Source: Maribacter sp. 1_MG-2023 (GTDB lineage: Bacteria; Bacteroidota; Bacteroidia; Flavobacteriales; Flavobacteriaceae). From it: DNA of 64,000 bases. The stretch lies in NCBI RefSeq assembly GCF_030547005.1, contig NZ_JAUOPN010000001.1, positions 434,001-498,000 on the forward strand. Direction: 5' to 3'. A program made the translations under genes and the position numbers. The notes under the pieces are model-generated. The model saw only the letters and a program-made list of their open reading frames with translations, was not told where the DNA came from and searched no databases. This document shows positions 7,249 to 16,774 of the stretch, piece by piece; the first letter of the stretch is position 1, and each line of letters begins with the position of its first letter.

Positions 7249-7256
7249 TATCTTTG
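7249..7256 (+). promoter_or_regulatory. -7 box of the ABC-2/MscS operon
   Basis: TATCTTTG, an exact TAnnTTTG match ending 14 bp before the ATG at 7271. The next four genes follow by overlaps or an 11-bp gap, so this probably drives all five. Confidence 0.6.
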
Positions 7257-7270
7257 TAGAAATTGAGTAC

Positions 7271-8209
7271 ATGAGTCATATTTTGGTTGCTAATGATGTC
7301 ACCAAACAGTTTGGGAGCCATACGGCATTGAAGAACGTTTCCCTTGAAATTCCTAAGAATAGCATCTACGGATTACTTGGACCCAATGGGGCAGGTAAGA
7401 CTACGCTAATTCGTATCATAAATCAAATTACATATCCAGATCAAGGTTCCGTTTATTTTGACGGTGAGCTACTTAAGCCAGAGCATATTGCTCAAATCGG
7501 GTATCTGCCAGAAGAGCGTGGTCTTTATAAAAGTATGAAGGTAGGCGAGCAAGCACTTTATTTAGCGCAACTAAAAGGGTTGTCTAAAGCTGAAGCCAAA
7601 AAACGCCTAAAATATTGGTTTGAAAGATTGGAGATTGGCGATTGGTGGAATAAGAAAATACAAGAGCTTTCTAAAGGTATGGCGCAAAAAATACAGTTTG
7701 TTGTAACTGTACTACATGAGCCTAAGTTGCTGATTTTTGATGAGCCTTTTAGTGGTTTTGATCCTATCAATGCCAATATTATTAAAGAACAGATTTTAAG
7801 CTTAAAAGAGAATGGTACTTCTATTATATTCTCAACACATAGAATGGAGTCTGTAGAAGAATTGTGTGAATATATTGCTCTTATCCATAAATCAGAGAAA
7901 ATATTAGACGGCAAATTAACTGACATCAAGAAAGAATACAAAAACAACATTTTTGAAATAGGTTTGGAAATAGATAATGAGCAGTTGCTGCTAAATGAAA
8001 TGCAAGATAAATTTCAAGTGCTTTCCCAAGATTATGATAGTATTGAAAAACAGTTAAACCTTAGGGTGCAATTGCCATCAAATGAATCTAGAGATATTTT
8101 AGCCTTTTTAGGTTCACGAGCAAACGTAAATGGTTTTAAAGAAACGATTCCGTCTGCAAGTGATATTTTTATAAAGACCATTCAAAATAAAAATATCGAC
8201 CATGAATAA
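7271..8209 (+). CDS. ABC transporter ATP-binding protein (NatA-like)
   Basis: A 312-residue nucleotide-binding subunit of an ABC-2 exporter. The ATPase core holds Walker A GPNGAGKTT (about 38-46), Q-loop, signature LSKGMAQ, Walker B LLIFDEPFSGFD and switch STHRM. The last 100 residues resemble the DUF4162 tail found on NatA-type ATPases. It overlaps the permease gene by 8 bp, so the two are made together. NatAB exports sodium in Bacillus, but the substrate cannot be read from the sequence here. Confidence 0.92.
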   Translation: MSHILVANDVTKQFGSHTALKNVSLEIPKNSIYGLLGPNGAGKTTLIRIINQITYPDQGSVYFDGELLKPEHIAQIGYLPEERGLYKSMKVGEQALYLAQLKGLSKAEAKKRLKYWFERLEIGDWWNKKIQELSKGMAQKIQFVVTVLHEPKLLIFDEPFSGFDPINANIIKEQILSLKENGTSIIFSTHRMESVEELCEYIALIHKSEKILDGKLTDIKKEYKNNIFEIGLEIDNEQLLLNEMQDKFQVLSQDYDSIEKQLNLRVQLPSNESRDILAFLGSRANVNGFKETIPSASDIFIKTIQNKNIDHE

Positions 8210-9545
8210 ATTACCACTTATAATTAAAAGGGAATACATAGCTAAGGTGCGTAATAAGTCGTTCGTTGTTATGACTTTTTTAAGTCCTTTTTTAATGGTA
8301 GGTATGATATTATTGATAGCATACTTAACTCAGTTAAATGACAACGAAAAAAAGGTCATAGGTGTATTAAATGAAAGCGGCTATTTCGCGAATGAGTTTG
8401 TAACCTCAGAAGTTACTTCTTATATCAATTTTAAAGATATTTCATTAGAACAGGCAAAAGACTCAACAGTTAGTTTAGGTTTTTATGGTCTAATTTATCT
8501 ACCTAACGAATCTAATTTAGAACAAGTAGCGCAAAGAGCTTTCTTTTATAGTAAAGATGCGCCTAGTGCTACCGTTTTAGATAAATTAGAAAGTTCCATT
8601 ACCGGTAGATTGCGACAAGAAAGACTACGTGAGCTAGGCATGTCACCAAAAGAATATGCTGAAATGGACCGTGGCTACAACATAAATATTGAAACTTTTG
8701 ATGGTTTACAGAACGTAAAAGGCATTAATGAGATAAAAGCAATTATTGGGGGTGCATTTGGCTACCTTATTATGATGTTTATTATTATTTATGGTGGCTT
8801 TGTAATGCGTAGTGTTATCGAAGAGAAAACAAGCCGAATTATTGAAGTCATTATCTCATCTGTAAAACCTTTTCATTTGATGATGGGCAAGATTATCGGT
8901 ACTTCACTTGCTGGTATAACCCAATTCGCAATTTGGATTGTATCTGGAGCTATTTTGCTATTTATCGGTCTAGCTATTTTTGATATAGATCCTGCCAGTT
9001 TAACAAAGGGCGGTGGTGTTGCTCCTGGTATGGCTAATACTGCAAATGTAGATGTAGATGCTCTTACTCAAAATATTCAACTATATGCTCAAGAAATATT
9101 TGAGTTGCCCATTTTTGCTATGCTGTTTTTTTTCATTGTTTATTTCGTTTTAGGGTATTTGATTTATAGTTCTATTTACGCCGCTATTGGGGCAGCTGTA
9201 GATAATGAGACAGATACACAACAATTTATTTTTCCAGTGATTTTACCATTAATGTTGGCTATTTATGTAGGGTTCTTTTCTGTGTTCAGCAATCCTAACG
9301 GACCAATAGCTGTTGCATTTTCCCTTTTTCCGTTGACATCACCTATTGTAATGTTAATGCGTTTGCCTTGGGGTATTGGTGAAGGTGGCGTGCCTGTATG
9401 GCAATTGATAACATCAATTGTAATATTAATAGGTACTTTTATTGGTATTGTATGGGTAGCTGCAAAAATATATCGAGTAGGTATACTTATGTACGGTAAA
9501 AAACCAAGCTATAAAGAATTGTATAAGTGGCTTAAATACTCATGA
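8202..9545 (+). CDS. ABC-2 family transporter permease (NatB-like)
   Basis: A 447-residue permease partner of the ATPase at 7271. It has one N-terminal helix (about 20-42, after LIIKREYIAKVRNKSF), a periplasmic domain of about 140 residues, and five or six helices from residue 185 onward. The EEKTSRIIEVIISSVKPFHLMMGKIIGTS segment is the ABC-2 coupling signature. Expected to export an unidentified substrate across the inner membrane. Its stop overlaps the MscS start (ATGA). Confidence 0.92.
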   Translation: MNKLPLIIKREYIAKVRNKSFVVMTFLSPFLMVGMILLIAYLTQLNDNEKKVIGVLNESGYFANEFVTSEVTSYINFKDISLEQAKDSTVSLGFYGLIYLPNESNLEQVAQRAFFYSKDAPSATVLDKLESSITGRLRQERLRELGMSPKEYAEMDRGYNINIETFDGLQNVKGINEIKAIIGGAFGYLIMMFIIIYGGFVMRSVIEEKTSRIIEVIISSVKPFHLMMGKIIGTSLAGITQFAIWIVSGAILLFIGLAIFDIDPASLTKGGGVAPGMANTANVDVDALTQNIQLYAQEIFELPIFAMLFFFIVYFVLGYLIYSSIYAAIGAAVDNETDTQQFIFPVILPLMLAIYVGFFSVFSNPNGPIAVAFSLFPLTSPIVMLMRLPWGIGEGGVPVWQLITSIVILIGTFIGIVWVAAKIYRVGILMYGKKPSYKELYKWLKYS

Positions 9546-10480
9546 TGATTCAAGAAAGTACAGAAACGATAAAGGAAATAATCGAAGATGATATTTGGGG
9601 TACTATAAAGAAATTTTTAGACCTAGGTTATCATTTCGGGGAAGGTGATAAATCTATTAACATAACCATAGGTTTGCTATTATTGCTTACCGTAGCATTT
9701 TTATTGACTAGTACTGTTCTACAAGCTATACGTAGATTTTTTACAAGAAAAATGGAAGCTGATGATAAGCTGAAGTTTATCAGCATTTTTAAGTTTATTA
9801 AATACTTGGTATATGTTATAGTCATTCTTTTTACCATGAGTGCGGCAGGTATAAATATTACTATATTAATCACCGCATCGGCTGCCTTATTTGTCGGACT
9901 TGGATTGGCATTACAAGAGATTTTTCAAGATATCATTGGTGGTATTTTTATTATTGTAGATAAATCTTTAAGAGTAGGCGATATTATTGAAATAGATAAT
10001 AAAGTTGGGAAGGTCTTTGAAATTAAACTACGAACCACAAGAGCGATAACAAGAGATGATAAGGTAATTATAATACCAAATCATAAATTTATTAGTGATA
10101 TCGTTTACAACTATACCCAAAATCATAAGACTACAAGAGAGTTGGTACGTATAGGTGTGGCTTATGGTAGTGATGTTGAATTGGTAACTCAAATACTTTT
10201 AGATGTAGTTAAGTCGCAAAGAACTATTTTAAAGAGCCCAAAACCATTTGTAATATTCGAAGATTTTGGTGATTCTGCCCTTGTATTTTCAATCAATTTT
10301 TATATTACAGATAGTTTTACGGATCCGCGTGTAAAAAGTGAAGTACGATATAAGATTGATACCGAATTTAGAAAGCATAAAATTTCCATTCCTTTCCCAC
10401 AAAGAGATGTTCATCTATTTCAACAGGGTCCATTTCAACATAGCAATGTATCAAATACAGAGAATAATGAGAAAGCATAG
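9542..10480 (+). CDS. small-conductance mechanosensitive channel, MscS family
   Basis: A 312-residue inner-membrane channel that opens under membrane tension to release solutes after hypo-osmotic shock. It has three helices (about 41-63, 87-105 and 110-135), the last being the Gly/Ala-rich pore helix AALFVGLGLALQEIFQDIIGGIFI. The cytoplasmic beta domain follows with VGDIIEIDNKVGKVFEIKLRTTR and IPNHKF. It begins within the stop of the ABC permease gene, so it belongs to the same operon; a shared envelope-stress role is only inference. Confidence 0.93.
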   Translation: MMIQESTETIKEIIEDDIWGTIKKFLDLGYHFGEGDKSINITIGLLLLLTVAFLLTSTVLQAIRRFFTRKMEADDKLKFISIFKFIKYLVYVIVILFTMSAAGINITILITASAALFVGLGLALQEIFQDIIGGIFIIVDKSLRVGDIIEIDNKVGKVFEIKLRTTRAITRDDKVIIIPNHKFISDIVYNYTQNHKTTRELVRIGVAYGSDVELVTQILLDVVKSQRTILKSPKPFVIFEDFGDSALVFSINFYITDSFTDPRVKSEVRYKIDTEFRKHKISIPFPQRDVHLFQQGPFQHSNVSNTENNEKA

Positions 10481-11348
10481 CTGGGTTGTTCTTTCCGTGT
10501 GCTTTTTGTTTTTTGCTATTAATTCAATCATAGCACAAACACCAGATGTCTTTAGGTTAGAATACATGTTAATGCCAAGAAATGATTCAGGGGCAAAGTT
10601 AGGTCGTATAAAGTTGGTGGCAAATGTTCCAATTAAAGCAGGAGATTCCAATACAATTGTAATTGGAAGTGAATATAATCGATTAGTATATGATTTAGAA
10701 AGAGATGATTTGCCAATTAATAGAGAAACCTTAAATTATTTTCACGTTGTTGACTTAAATTTTGGTTATGTAAAAACATATGAGAATGATTGGAGGTTTA
10801 TAGGGGTGTTTACACCTCGTTTGGCTTCTACATTAACCAATCCTTTAGAGAAAGGTGATTTCTCTATTAATGCAACTATAGGCGTTTTTAGAGATAGACA
10901 GTATTTAGATAAACCAACACGCTTAGTTTTTGGTATTGCCTATAATTCAACTGTTGCTCTAAGAATTCCTATGCCGGTTATTTATTTTGAAAAAAGGTTT
11001 GATCCAAGTTGGTCATATGTTATTGGTGTACCAAAAATGGGAATGAAATATCATTTCAAACAAAAACATGTTTTACAGACCGAGTTTATATTGGATGGTT
11101 ATTTTATCAATCTTCAAAACAGTACTGCTTTACCCGATGCTACTTTTGCATCATCCATTTCATCTTCAGCGGCTGTTGTTACTTTTGGGTATTCTTATAA
11201 TATTACTAAAGCAATGTCTTTTTATGGGTTTGTAGGTCATACTCTTTTTCAACTGGGAGTTTTGAGAGATGAAGATAGAAATGATATTTTTACATTGAAT
11301 GATGATCCAAGCCTTTATATTAGGGGTGGATTTAGAATAGGACTTTAA
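10467..11348 (+). CDS. DUF6268-like outer-membrane beta-barrel protein
   Basis: A 293-residue exported protein with signal peptide MRKHSWVVLSVCFLFFAINSIIAQ. The rest alternates polar and hydrophobic residues as in beta-barrels and ends GGFRIGL, an aromatic/hydrophobic terminal strand. I match it to DUF6268, outer-membrane barrels of unknown function. The start at 10467 overlaps the MscS gene by 14 bp. Earlier in-frame ATGs (10338, 10446) would bury the signal peptide and were rejected. It may link the exporter or channel to the outer membrane, but this is inference from the operon only. Confidence 0.75.
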   Translation: MRKHSWVVLSVCFLFFAINSIIAQTPDVFRLEYMLMPRNDSGAKLGRIKLVANVPIKAGDSNTIVIGSEYNRLVYDLERDDLPINRETLNYFHVVDLNFGYVKTYENDWRFIGVFTPRLASTLTNPLEKGDFSINATIGVFRDRQYLDKPTRLVFGIAYNSTVALRIPMPVIYFEKRFDPSWSYVIGVPKMGMKYHFKQKHVLQTEFILDGYFINLQNSTALPDATFASSISSSAAVVTFGYSYNITKAMSFYGFVGHTLFQLGVLRDEDRNDIFTLNDDPSLYIRGGFRIGL

Positions 11349-11359
11349 TAAAAAAAATT

Positions 11360-12523
11360 ATGCCAAAAATATTAGTAATAGAAGATGAAGCAGCAATTAG
11401 AAGGGTATTGGTCAAAATTTTATCCGAAGAAAATGATACATACACTGTAGAAGAAGCCGAAGACGGATTAAAGGGTATTGAGACTATTAAAAACAATGAT
11501 TATGACTTGGTGCTTTGCGACATAAAAATGCCAAAAATGGATGGCGTAGAGGTACTTGAGGCCGCTAGAAAAATTAAACCTGAAATTCCGTTTATTATGA
11601 TATCTGGTCACGGTGATTTAGATACTGCTGTAAATACGATGAGATTAGGTGCTTTTGATTATATCTCAAAACCACCAGATTTAAATAGATTACTTACTAC
11701 TGTTAGAAATGCCTTAGATAGAAAAGTATTGGTCGTTGAGAACAAAAACTTGAAGAAAAAGGTGAGTAAGAATTATGAAATGATTGGTGAGAGTAGCGAA
11801 ATAGATACGATCAAAGATATGATCGAAAAAGTTGCGCCTACAGATGCTCGTGTTTTAATTACGGGTTCTAATGGTACAGGTAAAGAGCTTGTTGCACATT
11901 GGTTGCATGAAAAAAGTGCTAGAAGCTCAGGTTCATTTATTGAAGTGAACTGTGCAGCTATACCCTCAGAATTAATTGAAAGTGAATTATTTGGTCACGT
12001 TAAAGGTGCTTTTACTTCAGCAGTTAAAGATAGAGCTGGTAAATTTGAAGCGGCCAATAAAGGAACCATATTCTTAGATGAAATTGGTGATATGAGTCTT
12101 TCTGCACAGGCGAAAGTGTTAAGGGCACTTCAAGAAAGTAAAATATCGCGTGTAGGTACAGATAAAGACATAAAAGTTGATGTTCGTGTTCTTGCTGCTA
12201 CGAACAAAGATTTAAAGAAAGAAATAGAAGAAGGTAATTTTAGGGAAGATTTATACCACAGACTTGCGGTTATACTTATTCAAGTACCTAGTTTAAATGA
12301 CCGACGTGACGATATACCGTTATTAATTGAGCATTTTTCTAAAAAAATTGCCACTGAGCAAGGTATGGCTGGTAAAACTTTTTCTGATAAAGCTATTAAA
12401 CTATTGAAAGCATATGATTGGACAGGCAATATTCGTGAACTAAGAAACGTTGTCGAGCGTTTAATTATACTTGGTGGTCAAGAAGTGTCAGAAGATGATG
12501 TAAAATTGTTTGCCAGTAAATAA
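11360..12523 (+). CDS. NtrC-family response regulator lacking a DNA-binding domain
   Basis: A 387-residue protein. The receiver domain covers 1-120 with phospho-acceptor Asp54 in LCDIKMPKMDG. A sigma-54 type AAA+ domain covers about 140-375 with Walker A GSNGTGKE (169-176), GTIFLDEIGDM as Walker B, and the sigma-54 loop written GAFTSA (216-221) instead of GAFTGA. The protein ends at DDVKLFASK, right after the AAA+ helical lid. The usual C-terminal Fis-type helix-turn-helix is absent. No sensor kinase is nearby. Conserved architecture in Flavobacteriia is my recollection, not a search result. Confidence 0.9.
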   Translation: MPKILVIEDEAAIRRVLVKILSEENDTYTVEEAEDGLKGIETIKNNDYDLVLCDIKMPKMDGVEVLEAARKIKPEIPFIMISGHGDLDTAVNTMRLGAFDYISKPPDLNRLLTTVRNALDRKVLVVENKNLKKKVSKNYEMIGESSEIDTIKDMIEKVAPTDARVLITGSNGTGKELVAHWLHEKSARSSGSFIEVNCAAIPSELIESELFGHVKGAFTSAVKDRAGKFEAANKGTIFLDEIGDMSLSAQAKVLRALQESKISRVGTDKDIKVDVRVLAATNKDLKKEIEEGNFREDLYHRLAVILIQVPSLNDRRDDIPLLIEHFSKKIATEQGMAGKTFSDKAIKLLKAYDWTGNIRELRNVVERLIILGGQEVSEDDVKLFASK

Positions 12524-12533
12524 TTAATTAAAC

Positions 12534-13229
12534 TTATTTAGCCGCAGAGCAATCTCCAATTTTGGTTAGTGCTTCTGCGGTAATTTCTTTAGTGCGCAGA
12601 TTGTAATATTTACTACCCTCAGAAATATCTGGTTTCAGCAGCTGAGCTTCACATTCTTCAAAAATTCTACTTGCAAATTTAGTAGCGTCCTTACAATTTA
12701 CGCTTTGAACAACCTTGTCTAAAGAAATACGATATTTTTCTAGTGAAGTGTCAATGGTTTCAAATAAGTCTTTTTTGTTACTTTTCTTTGTTACAAATGT
12801 TTTGTTTACCGAAGCATTGGTGTTTATAGAAAGCTCATCGTCAGCATATGGACTTTCGTGAGTATCGTGTGACTCTAATACTAGAATAGTTTTATTTGTT
12901 AGCTCTATAGATGCATGTAAATAACTAATTGTACTCTCTAAAGTCGTAGATTTTGTTGCAAGTGATAACACCCCCATATTTTCTAACATGCTTTCTTTTG
13001 CATATTTACAACCGCAAACATTTAATTGTTTTTTAGATTTTTCTAAAGCACTTAGTGCTTTGTAAGCATAAAATCGTGCCTTATTAATATCTTGAGTACG
13101 TAAAGCAGCGTTTATTTGAGATTTTGCATAACCCATATTGGAATTAGCATATTCACACTCTACATTCATACCGAATGCGGATAAGGTTAGTAGTGCAATT
13201 GCACAGAAAAAAAAGATATTTTTCTTCAT
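12534..13229 (-). CDS. secreted helical protein of unknown function
   Basis: A 231-residue protein with a signal peptide (MKKNIFFFCAIALLTLSAFG) and a mostly alpha-helical body. The central part, YAKSQINAALRTQDINKARFYAYKALSALEKS, looks like a helical pair. Six cysteines are present in the mature part (VECEY, VCGCKY, VNCKD, EECEA, GDCSA), so disulfides are possible. A TTG seven codons upstream (13250) is in frame, but the ATG at 13229 starts the signal peptide cleanly. It converges with the regulator gene across 10 bp. No family is recognised. Confidence 0.7.
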   Translation of the reverse strand: MKKNIFFFCAIALLTLSAFGMNVECEYANSNMGYAKSQINAALRTQDINKARFYAYKALSALEKSKKQLNVCGCKYAKESMLENMGVLSLATKSTTLESTISYLHASIELTNKTILVLESHDTHESPYADDELSINTNASVNKTFVTKKSNKKDLFETIDTSLEKYRISLDKVVQSVNCKDATKFASRIFEECEAQLLKPDISEGSKYYNLRTKEITAEALTKIGDCSAAK

Positions 13230-13413
13230 AAGTAGGTAATTTAGGTGCAAGATTTGGGATCTTACACGGATAAATTTAGATGCTTTACCTTGTTGAAAAT
13301 ATTATTTTCGATACAATACACTTCAATCACGATAAACGGAATTTGTGAGAATTGTATTACTTATCTTTTAGTACCGAATTAGTATTCATTAATTTTAAAT
13401 TTTATATTTCAGA

Positions 13414-14292
13414 ATGGATAAAATAAAAGTAGACAATTATAGCACCAATAAAAACTTTAAAATCACTGATTATGAGACTTTTGAAGATTTTGGTAAGTCA
13501 GATAAAGAACTTAAAAAAGAATTATCAAAAATCAGAAGAGAGTTAGGGGAGTTTCAAGATACTATTTATGCCCATGGTAAATATAGTATACTGGTATGTC
13601 TACAGGGTATGGATACCGCTGGTAAGGATAGTTTAATACGCGAGGTGTTTAAAGATTTCAATGTTAGTGGTGTTGAGGTCCATAGTTTTAAAGTGCCTAC
13701 AGAATTAGAGCTGAGTCATAATTACCTGTGGCGTCATTATTTGGTATTGCCGGCGAAGGGTAAATTTGGTGTTTTTAATAGAACACATTATGAAAATGTA
13801 TTGGTTACTAGAGTGCACCCAGAATATATATTGAACGAACATATACCTGGTATACATACGGTAGAAGATATCGATCAAAAATTCTGGGATAAAAGATTTG
13901 ATCAAATCAATGACTTTGAGCGCCATCTTGCTGAGAATGGAACCTTAATTTTCAAATTTTTTCTTAATCTTTCAAAAGAAGAACAACGTCAACGTTTGTT
14001 AAGAAGACTTGCGTTAAAAGAGAAACATTGGAAATTTTCACCTAGCGATTTAAAGGAGCGTAAATTGTGGGACGAATATCAACACTGCTACGAAGAAGCG
14101 ATATCTAAAACCACTCACAATCATGCGCCATGGTTTGCGGTACCTGCAGATAATAAAAAGGCAACGCGTATAATTATAGCATCTATTCTATTGGAATCGT
14201 TAAAAAAATACAAAGATATCAAAGAGCCTATGTTGAGCGATAAAATAATGGCTAATTTAGACAGCTATGAAGAACAACTACAAGGTGAATAG
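13414..14292 (+). CDS. polyphosphate kinase 2 family phosphotransferase
   Basis: A 292-residue PPK2-family enzyme that moves phosphate between polyphosphate and nucleotides. Key parts are Walker A GMDTAGKD (65-72), the RHYLVLPAKGKFGVFNRTHYENVLVTRVHPE stretch (Walker B/lid region) and RLLRRLALKEKHWKFSPSDLKER. It fits the class trained as polyphosphate:nucleotide phosphotransferase (TIGR03709 type). Whether AMP, ADP or GDP is preferred cannot be read from the sequence. The last 26 bp overlap the M28 peptidase gene, suggesting translational coupling. Confidence 0.9.
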   Translation: MDKIKVDNYSTNKNFKITDYETFEDFGKSDKELKKELSKIRRELGEFQDTIYAHGKYSILVCLQGMDTAGKDSLIREVFKDFNVSGVEVHSFKVPTELELSHNYLWRHYLVLPAKGKFGVFNRTHYENVLVTRVHPEYILNEHIPGIHTVEDIDQKFWDKRFDQINDFERHLAENGTLIFKFFLNLSKEEQRQRLLRRLALKEKHWKFSPSDLKERKLWDEYQHCYEEAISKTTHNHAPWFAVPADNKKATRIIIASILLESLKKYKDIKEPMLSDKIMANLDSYEEQLQGE

Positions 14293-15661
14293 TAAACTTG
14301 CTTTATTTTTTGTAATTGCTTTCGCGTATGTGGGGCTTTCACAAAATACAGACGAAGAACAGATAAAGAAACTTTATGATACAGCGCTGACCGAAGGTAC
14401 TGGTTATGAATGGTTGAACTATTTGTCCAATCAAATTGGTGGGCGACTTTCTGGATCGATTCAGGCGCAGCAAGCTGTAGATTATACAAAGGCTCAATTA
14501 GATTCTCTAGGTATTGATAAAGTCTGGTTGCAACCTGTAATGGTCCCTAAATGGGTAAGGGGAACACCAGAATTTGCTTATTTTGAAACAAACCCTGGTA
14601 CCACTACTAATGTTGCCATTTGCGCAATAGGTGGTTCTGTGCCAACACCTCCCAGAGGTATAAAGGCAAACATTATAGAGGTTGAAGGTATTGAACAATT
14701 AGCTTCTTTGGGTATGGACAAAATTCAGGGAAAAATAGTGTTCTATAACAAACCTATGGACGCTACTCAGATAAATACCTTTACTGCCTATTCTAACTGT
14801 GTAGACCAGCGCTATGCCGGTGCTTTAGAAGCTTCTGAGTATGGGGCTGTAGGTGTTATTGTGCGTTCAATGAATCTTCGTTTAGACGATTACCCCCATA
14901 CAGGGTCCATGAGTTATGGCGAACAAGCAGAATCTGAAAGAATTCCTGCTGCGGCAATTAGTACAAATGCTGCTGAATTATTAAGCACTTCTTTGAAATT
15001 GAATCCTGATATCAACTTTTATTTTAAACAGAGTTGTAAGCAGTTCAATGATGTTGAATCATATAATGTTATCGGAGAAATTAGAGGAACAACAAAACCT
15101 GAAGAAGTAATTGTTGTTGGTGGACACTTAGATTCTTGGGATTTAGGCGATGGTTCTCATGACGACGGCGCTGGTTGTGTTCAAAGTATGGAGGTTTTAA
15201 ATCTATTTAAGAAAACGGGTTATAAGCCAAAACGTACCGTGAGGGTTGTTCTATTTATGAACGAAGAGAATGGTCTAAGAGGTGGTAATAAATATGCTGA
15301 AATTGCAAATACCAAAAATGAAAAGCACATATTCGCACTAGAAAGTGATTCTGGCGGATTTTCTCCTCGCGGATTTACTTTTGATAGCTCTGATAAAGAT
15401 TTTGTGAAAGTGCTAGAATGGAAACCTCTTTTTGAACCCTACTTGGTGCACTATTTTGAAAAAGGACATAGTGGGGCAGATATTGGCCCGTTAAAAAAAG
15501 AAGGATTGGTATTGGCAGGTTTGCGACCAGATTCTCAACGTTATTTTGATCATCACCATGCAGAGAACGATACATTTGAACATGTAAATAGGCGTGAACT
15601 ACAATTAGGCGCTGCATCGATGGCTAGTTTAATTTACTTGGTAGATAAATACGGATTTTAA
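14267..15661 (+). CDS. secreted M28 family metallopeptidase
   Basis: A 464-residue exported zinc peptidase with signal peptide MKNNYKVNSKLALFFVIAFAYVGLSQ. A PA-like insert lies between about 130 and 260. The M28 catalytic part then shows GGHLDSWDLGDGSHDDGAG (His and bridging Asp), FMNEENGLRGG (catalytic Glu pair), LESDSGGFSP, and the late zinc His in YFDHHHAEND. It probably acts as an aminopeptidase or carboxypeptidase on peptides in the periplasm. It starts 26 bp inside the polyphosphate kinase gene. Confidence 0.9.
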   Translation: MKNNYKVNSKLALFFVIAFAYVGLSQNTDEEQIKKLYDTALTEGTGYEWLNYLSNQIGGRLSGSIQAQQAVDYTKAQLDSLGIDKVWLQPVMVPKWVRGTPEFAYFETNPGTTTNVAICAIGGSVPTPPRGIKANIIEVEGIEQLASLGMDKIQGKIVFYNKPMDATQINTFTAYSNCVDQRYAGALEASEYGAVGVIVRSMNLRLDDYPHTGSMSYGEQAESERIPAAAISTNAAELLSTSLKLNPDINFYFKQSCKQFNDVESYNVIGEIRGTTKPEEVIVVGGHLDSWDLGDGSHDDGAGCVQSMEVLNLFKKTGYKPKRTVRVVLFMNEENGLRGGNKYAEIANTKNEKHIFALESDSGGFSPRGFTFDSSDKDFVKVLEWKPLFEPYLVHYFEKGHSGADIGPLKKEGLVLAGLRPDSQRYFDHHHAENDTFEHVNRRELQLGAASMASLIYLVDKYGF

Positions 15662-15743
15662 CCTCTGTCACTGCATCAACAATAGTAAAGCAATCAATTT
15701 CCGGTTTTGAAGGCAACGAAATGTTCAAATCGTTAAATTTCTT

Positions 15744-15751
15744 TACCTTTG
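15744..15751 (+). promoter_or_regulatory. -7 box of the cyclophilin-FKBP gene
   Basis: TACCTTTG, an exact match. It overlaps the TTG at 15749 that would otherwise extend the frame by eight codons, so translation must start downstream at the ATG at 15773. Confidence 0.65.
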
Positions 15752-15772
15752 TCAGATATAAAAAAAACAATA

Positions 15773-16705
15773 ATGGAAGACGGAATTTACGCCAAGTTCA
15801 ATACAAATAAAGGCGAAATACTAGTAAAATTAACTCACGATAAAACTCCTGGTACAGTAGGTAACTTTGTAGCCTTAGCAGAGGGTGATAAAGAAAATAG
15901 CGCTAAAGGTAAAGGTGAGCCATATTATAATGGTTTAAAATTTCATAGGGTTATTCCAGATTTTATGATTCAAGGTGGTTGTCCTCAAGGTAGAGGTACT
16001 GGTGACGCCGGTTATAAATTTGATGATGAATTTCACCCAGAATTAAAGCATGATGCACCTGGTGTACTTTCAATGGCTAATTCTGGTCCCGGTACTAATG
16101 GTAGTCAGTTTTTTATTACGCACGTACCAACACCTTGGTTAGATAATAAGCATACTATTTTTGGTAAAGTTGAGTCTGGTCAAGATGTCGTAGATGCTAT
16201 TGCACAAGATGATGTTATAGAATCTTTAGAAATTGTAAGAGTTGGTGATGCGGCTAAGAAATGGGATGCACTAAAAGCTTATAAAGATTTCAATGCTTCT
16301 GGTGAAGCAAGATTAGCTGATGCAAAAGCGAAACAAGATGCTGAACTTGATAAAATAGCAGCAGGATTTGATGCTACACCATCAGGACTTCGTTATAAAA
16401 TGATTCAGAAAGGTGATGGAGCTAAAGCTGTAAAAGGTGAAAAAGTTTCTGTACACTATGAAGGTTCTCTTTTAGATGGTCAGGTTTTTGACTCGTCTTA
16501 CAAGCGTAATTCTCCTATTGATTTTCAATTAGGTATCGGTCAGGTTATACCTGGTTGGGATGAAGGTATTGCTTTACTTCAGGTTGGTGATAAGGCACGT
16601 TTTGTAATTCCTTCTGATTTAGCATATGGATCTGCGGGAGCAGGCGGTGTTATACCACCAGATGCTACACTAATATTTGATGTAGAATTAATGAAGGTAG
16701 GTTAA
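15773..16705 (+). CDS. dual-family immunophilin: cyclophilin-FKBP fusion
   Basis: A 310-residue peptidyl-prolyl isomerase joining both isomerase folds. Residues 1-155 are a cyclophilin with the catalytic [13 protein letters not shown] (Arg59) and GSQFFIT. Residues about 160-205 are a charged helical linker. Residues about 215-310 are an FKBP domain with [27 protein letters not shown] and [23 protein letters not shown]. No signal peptide, so probably cytosolic. This order is the CFBP type described for Flavobacterium johnsoniae. It should catalyse proline isomerisation during folding; clients are unknown. Confidence 0.93.
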   Translation: MEDGIYAKFNTNKGEILVKLTHDKTPGTVGNFVALAEGDKENSAKGKGEPYYNGLKFHRVIPDFMIQGGCPQGRGTGDAGYKFDDEFHPELKHDAPGVLSMANSGPGTNGSQFFITHVPTPWLDNKHTIFGKVESGQDVVDAIAQDDVIESLEIVRVGDAAKKWDALKAYKDFNASGEARLADAKAKQDAELDKIAAGFDATPSGLRYKMIQKGDGAKAVKGEKVSVHYEGSLLDGQVFDSSYKRNSPIDFQLGIGQVIPGWDEGIALLQVGDKARFVIPSDLAYGSAGAGGVIPPDATLIFDVELMKVG

Positions 16706-16734
16706 AACAACCTAGAGACTTTAAGATAATAATG

Positions 16735-16770
16735 AAACACCTGTATCATAAGATATGGGTGTTTTTTTTG
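16735..16770 (+). terminator. intrinsic terminator after the immunophilin gene
   Basis: AAACACC plus TGTATC pair with GATATG plus GGTGTTT (13 bp, two G-T pairs) around ATAA. A run of eight T follows. Confidence 0.85.
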
Positions 16771-16774
16771 ATGA

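Noticed and set aside
15749-15772. TTG at 15749 as the cyclophilin-FKBP start
   Set aside because: The TTG is part of the -7 box TACCTTTG. The ATG at 15773 starts the cyclophilin fold.
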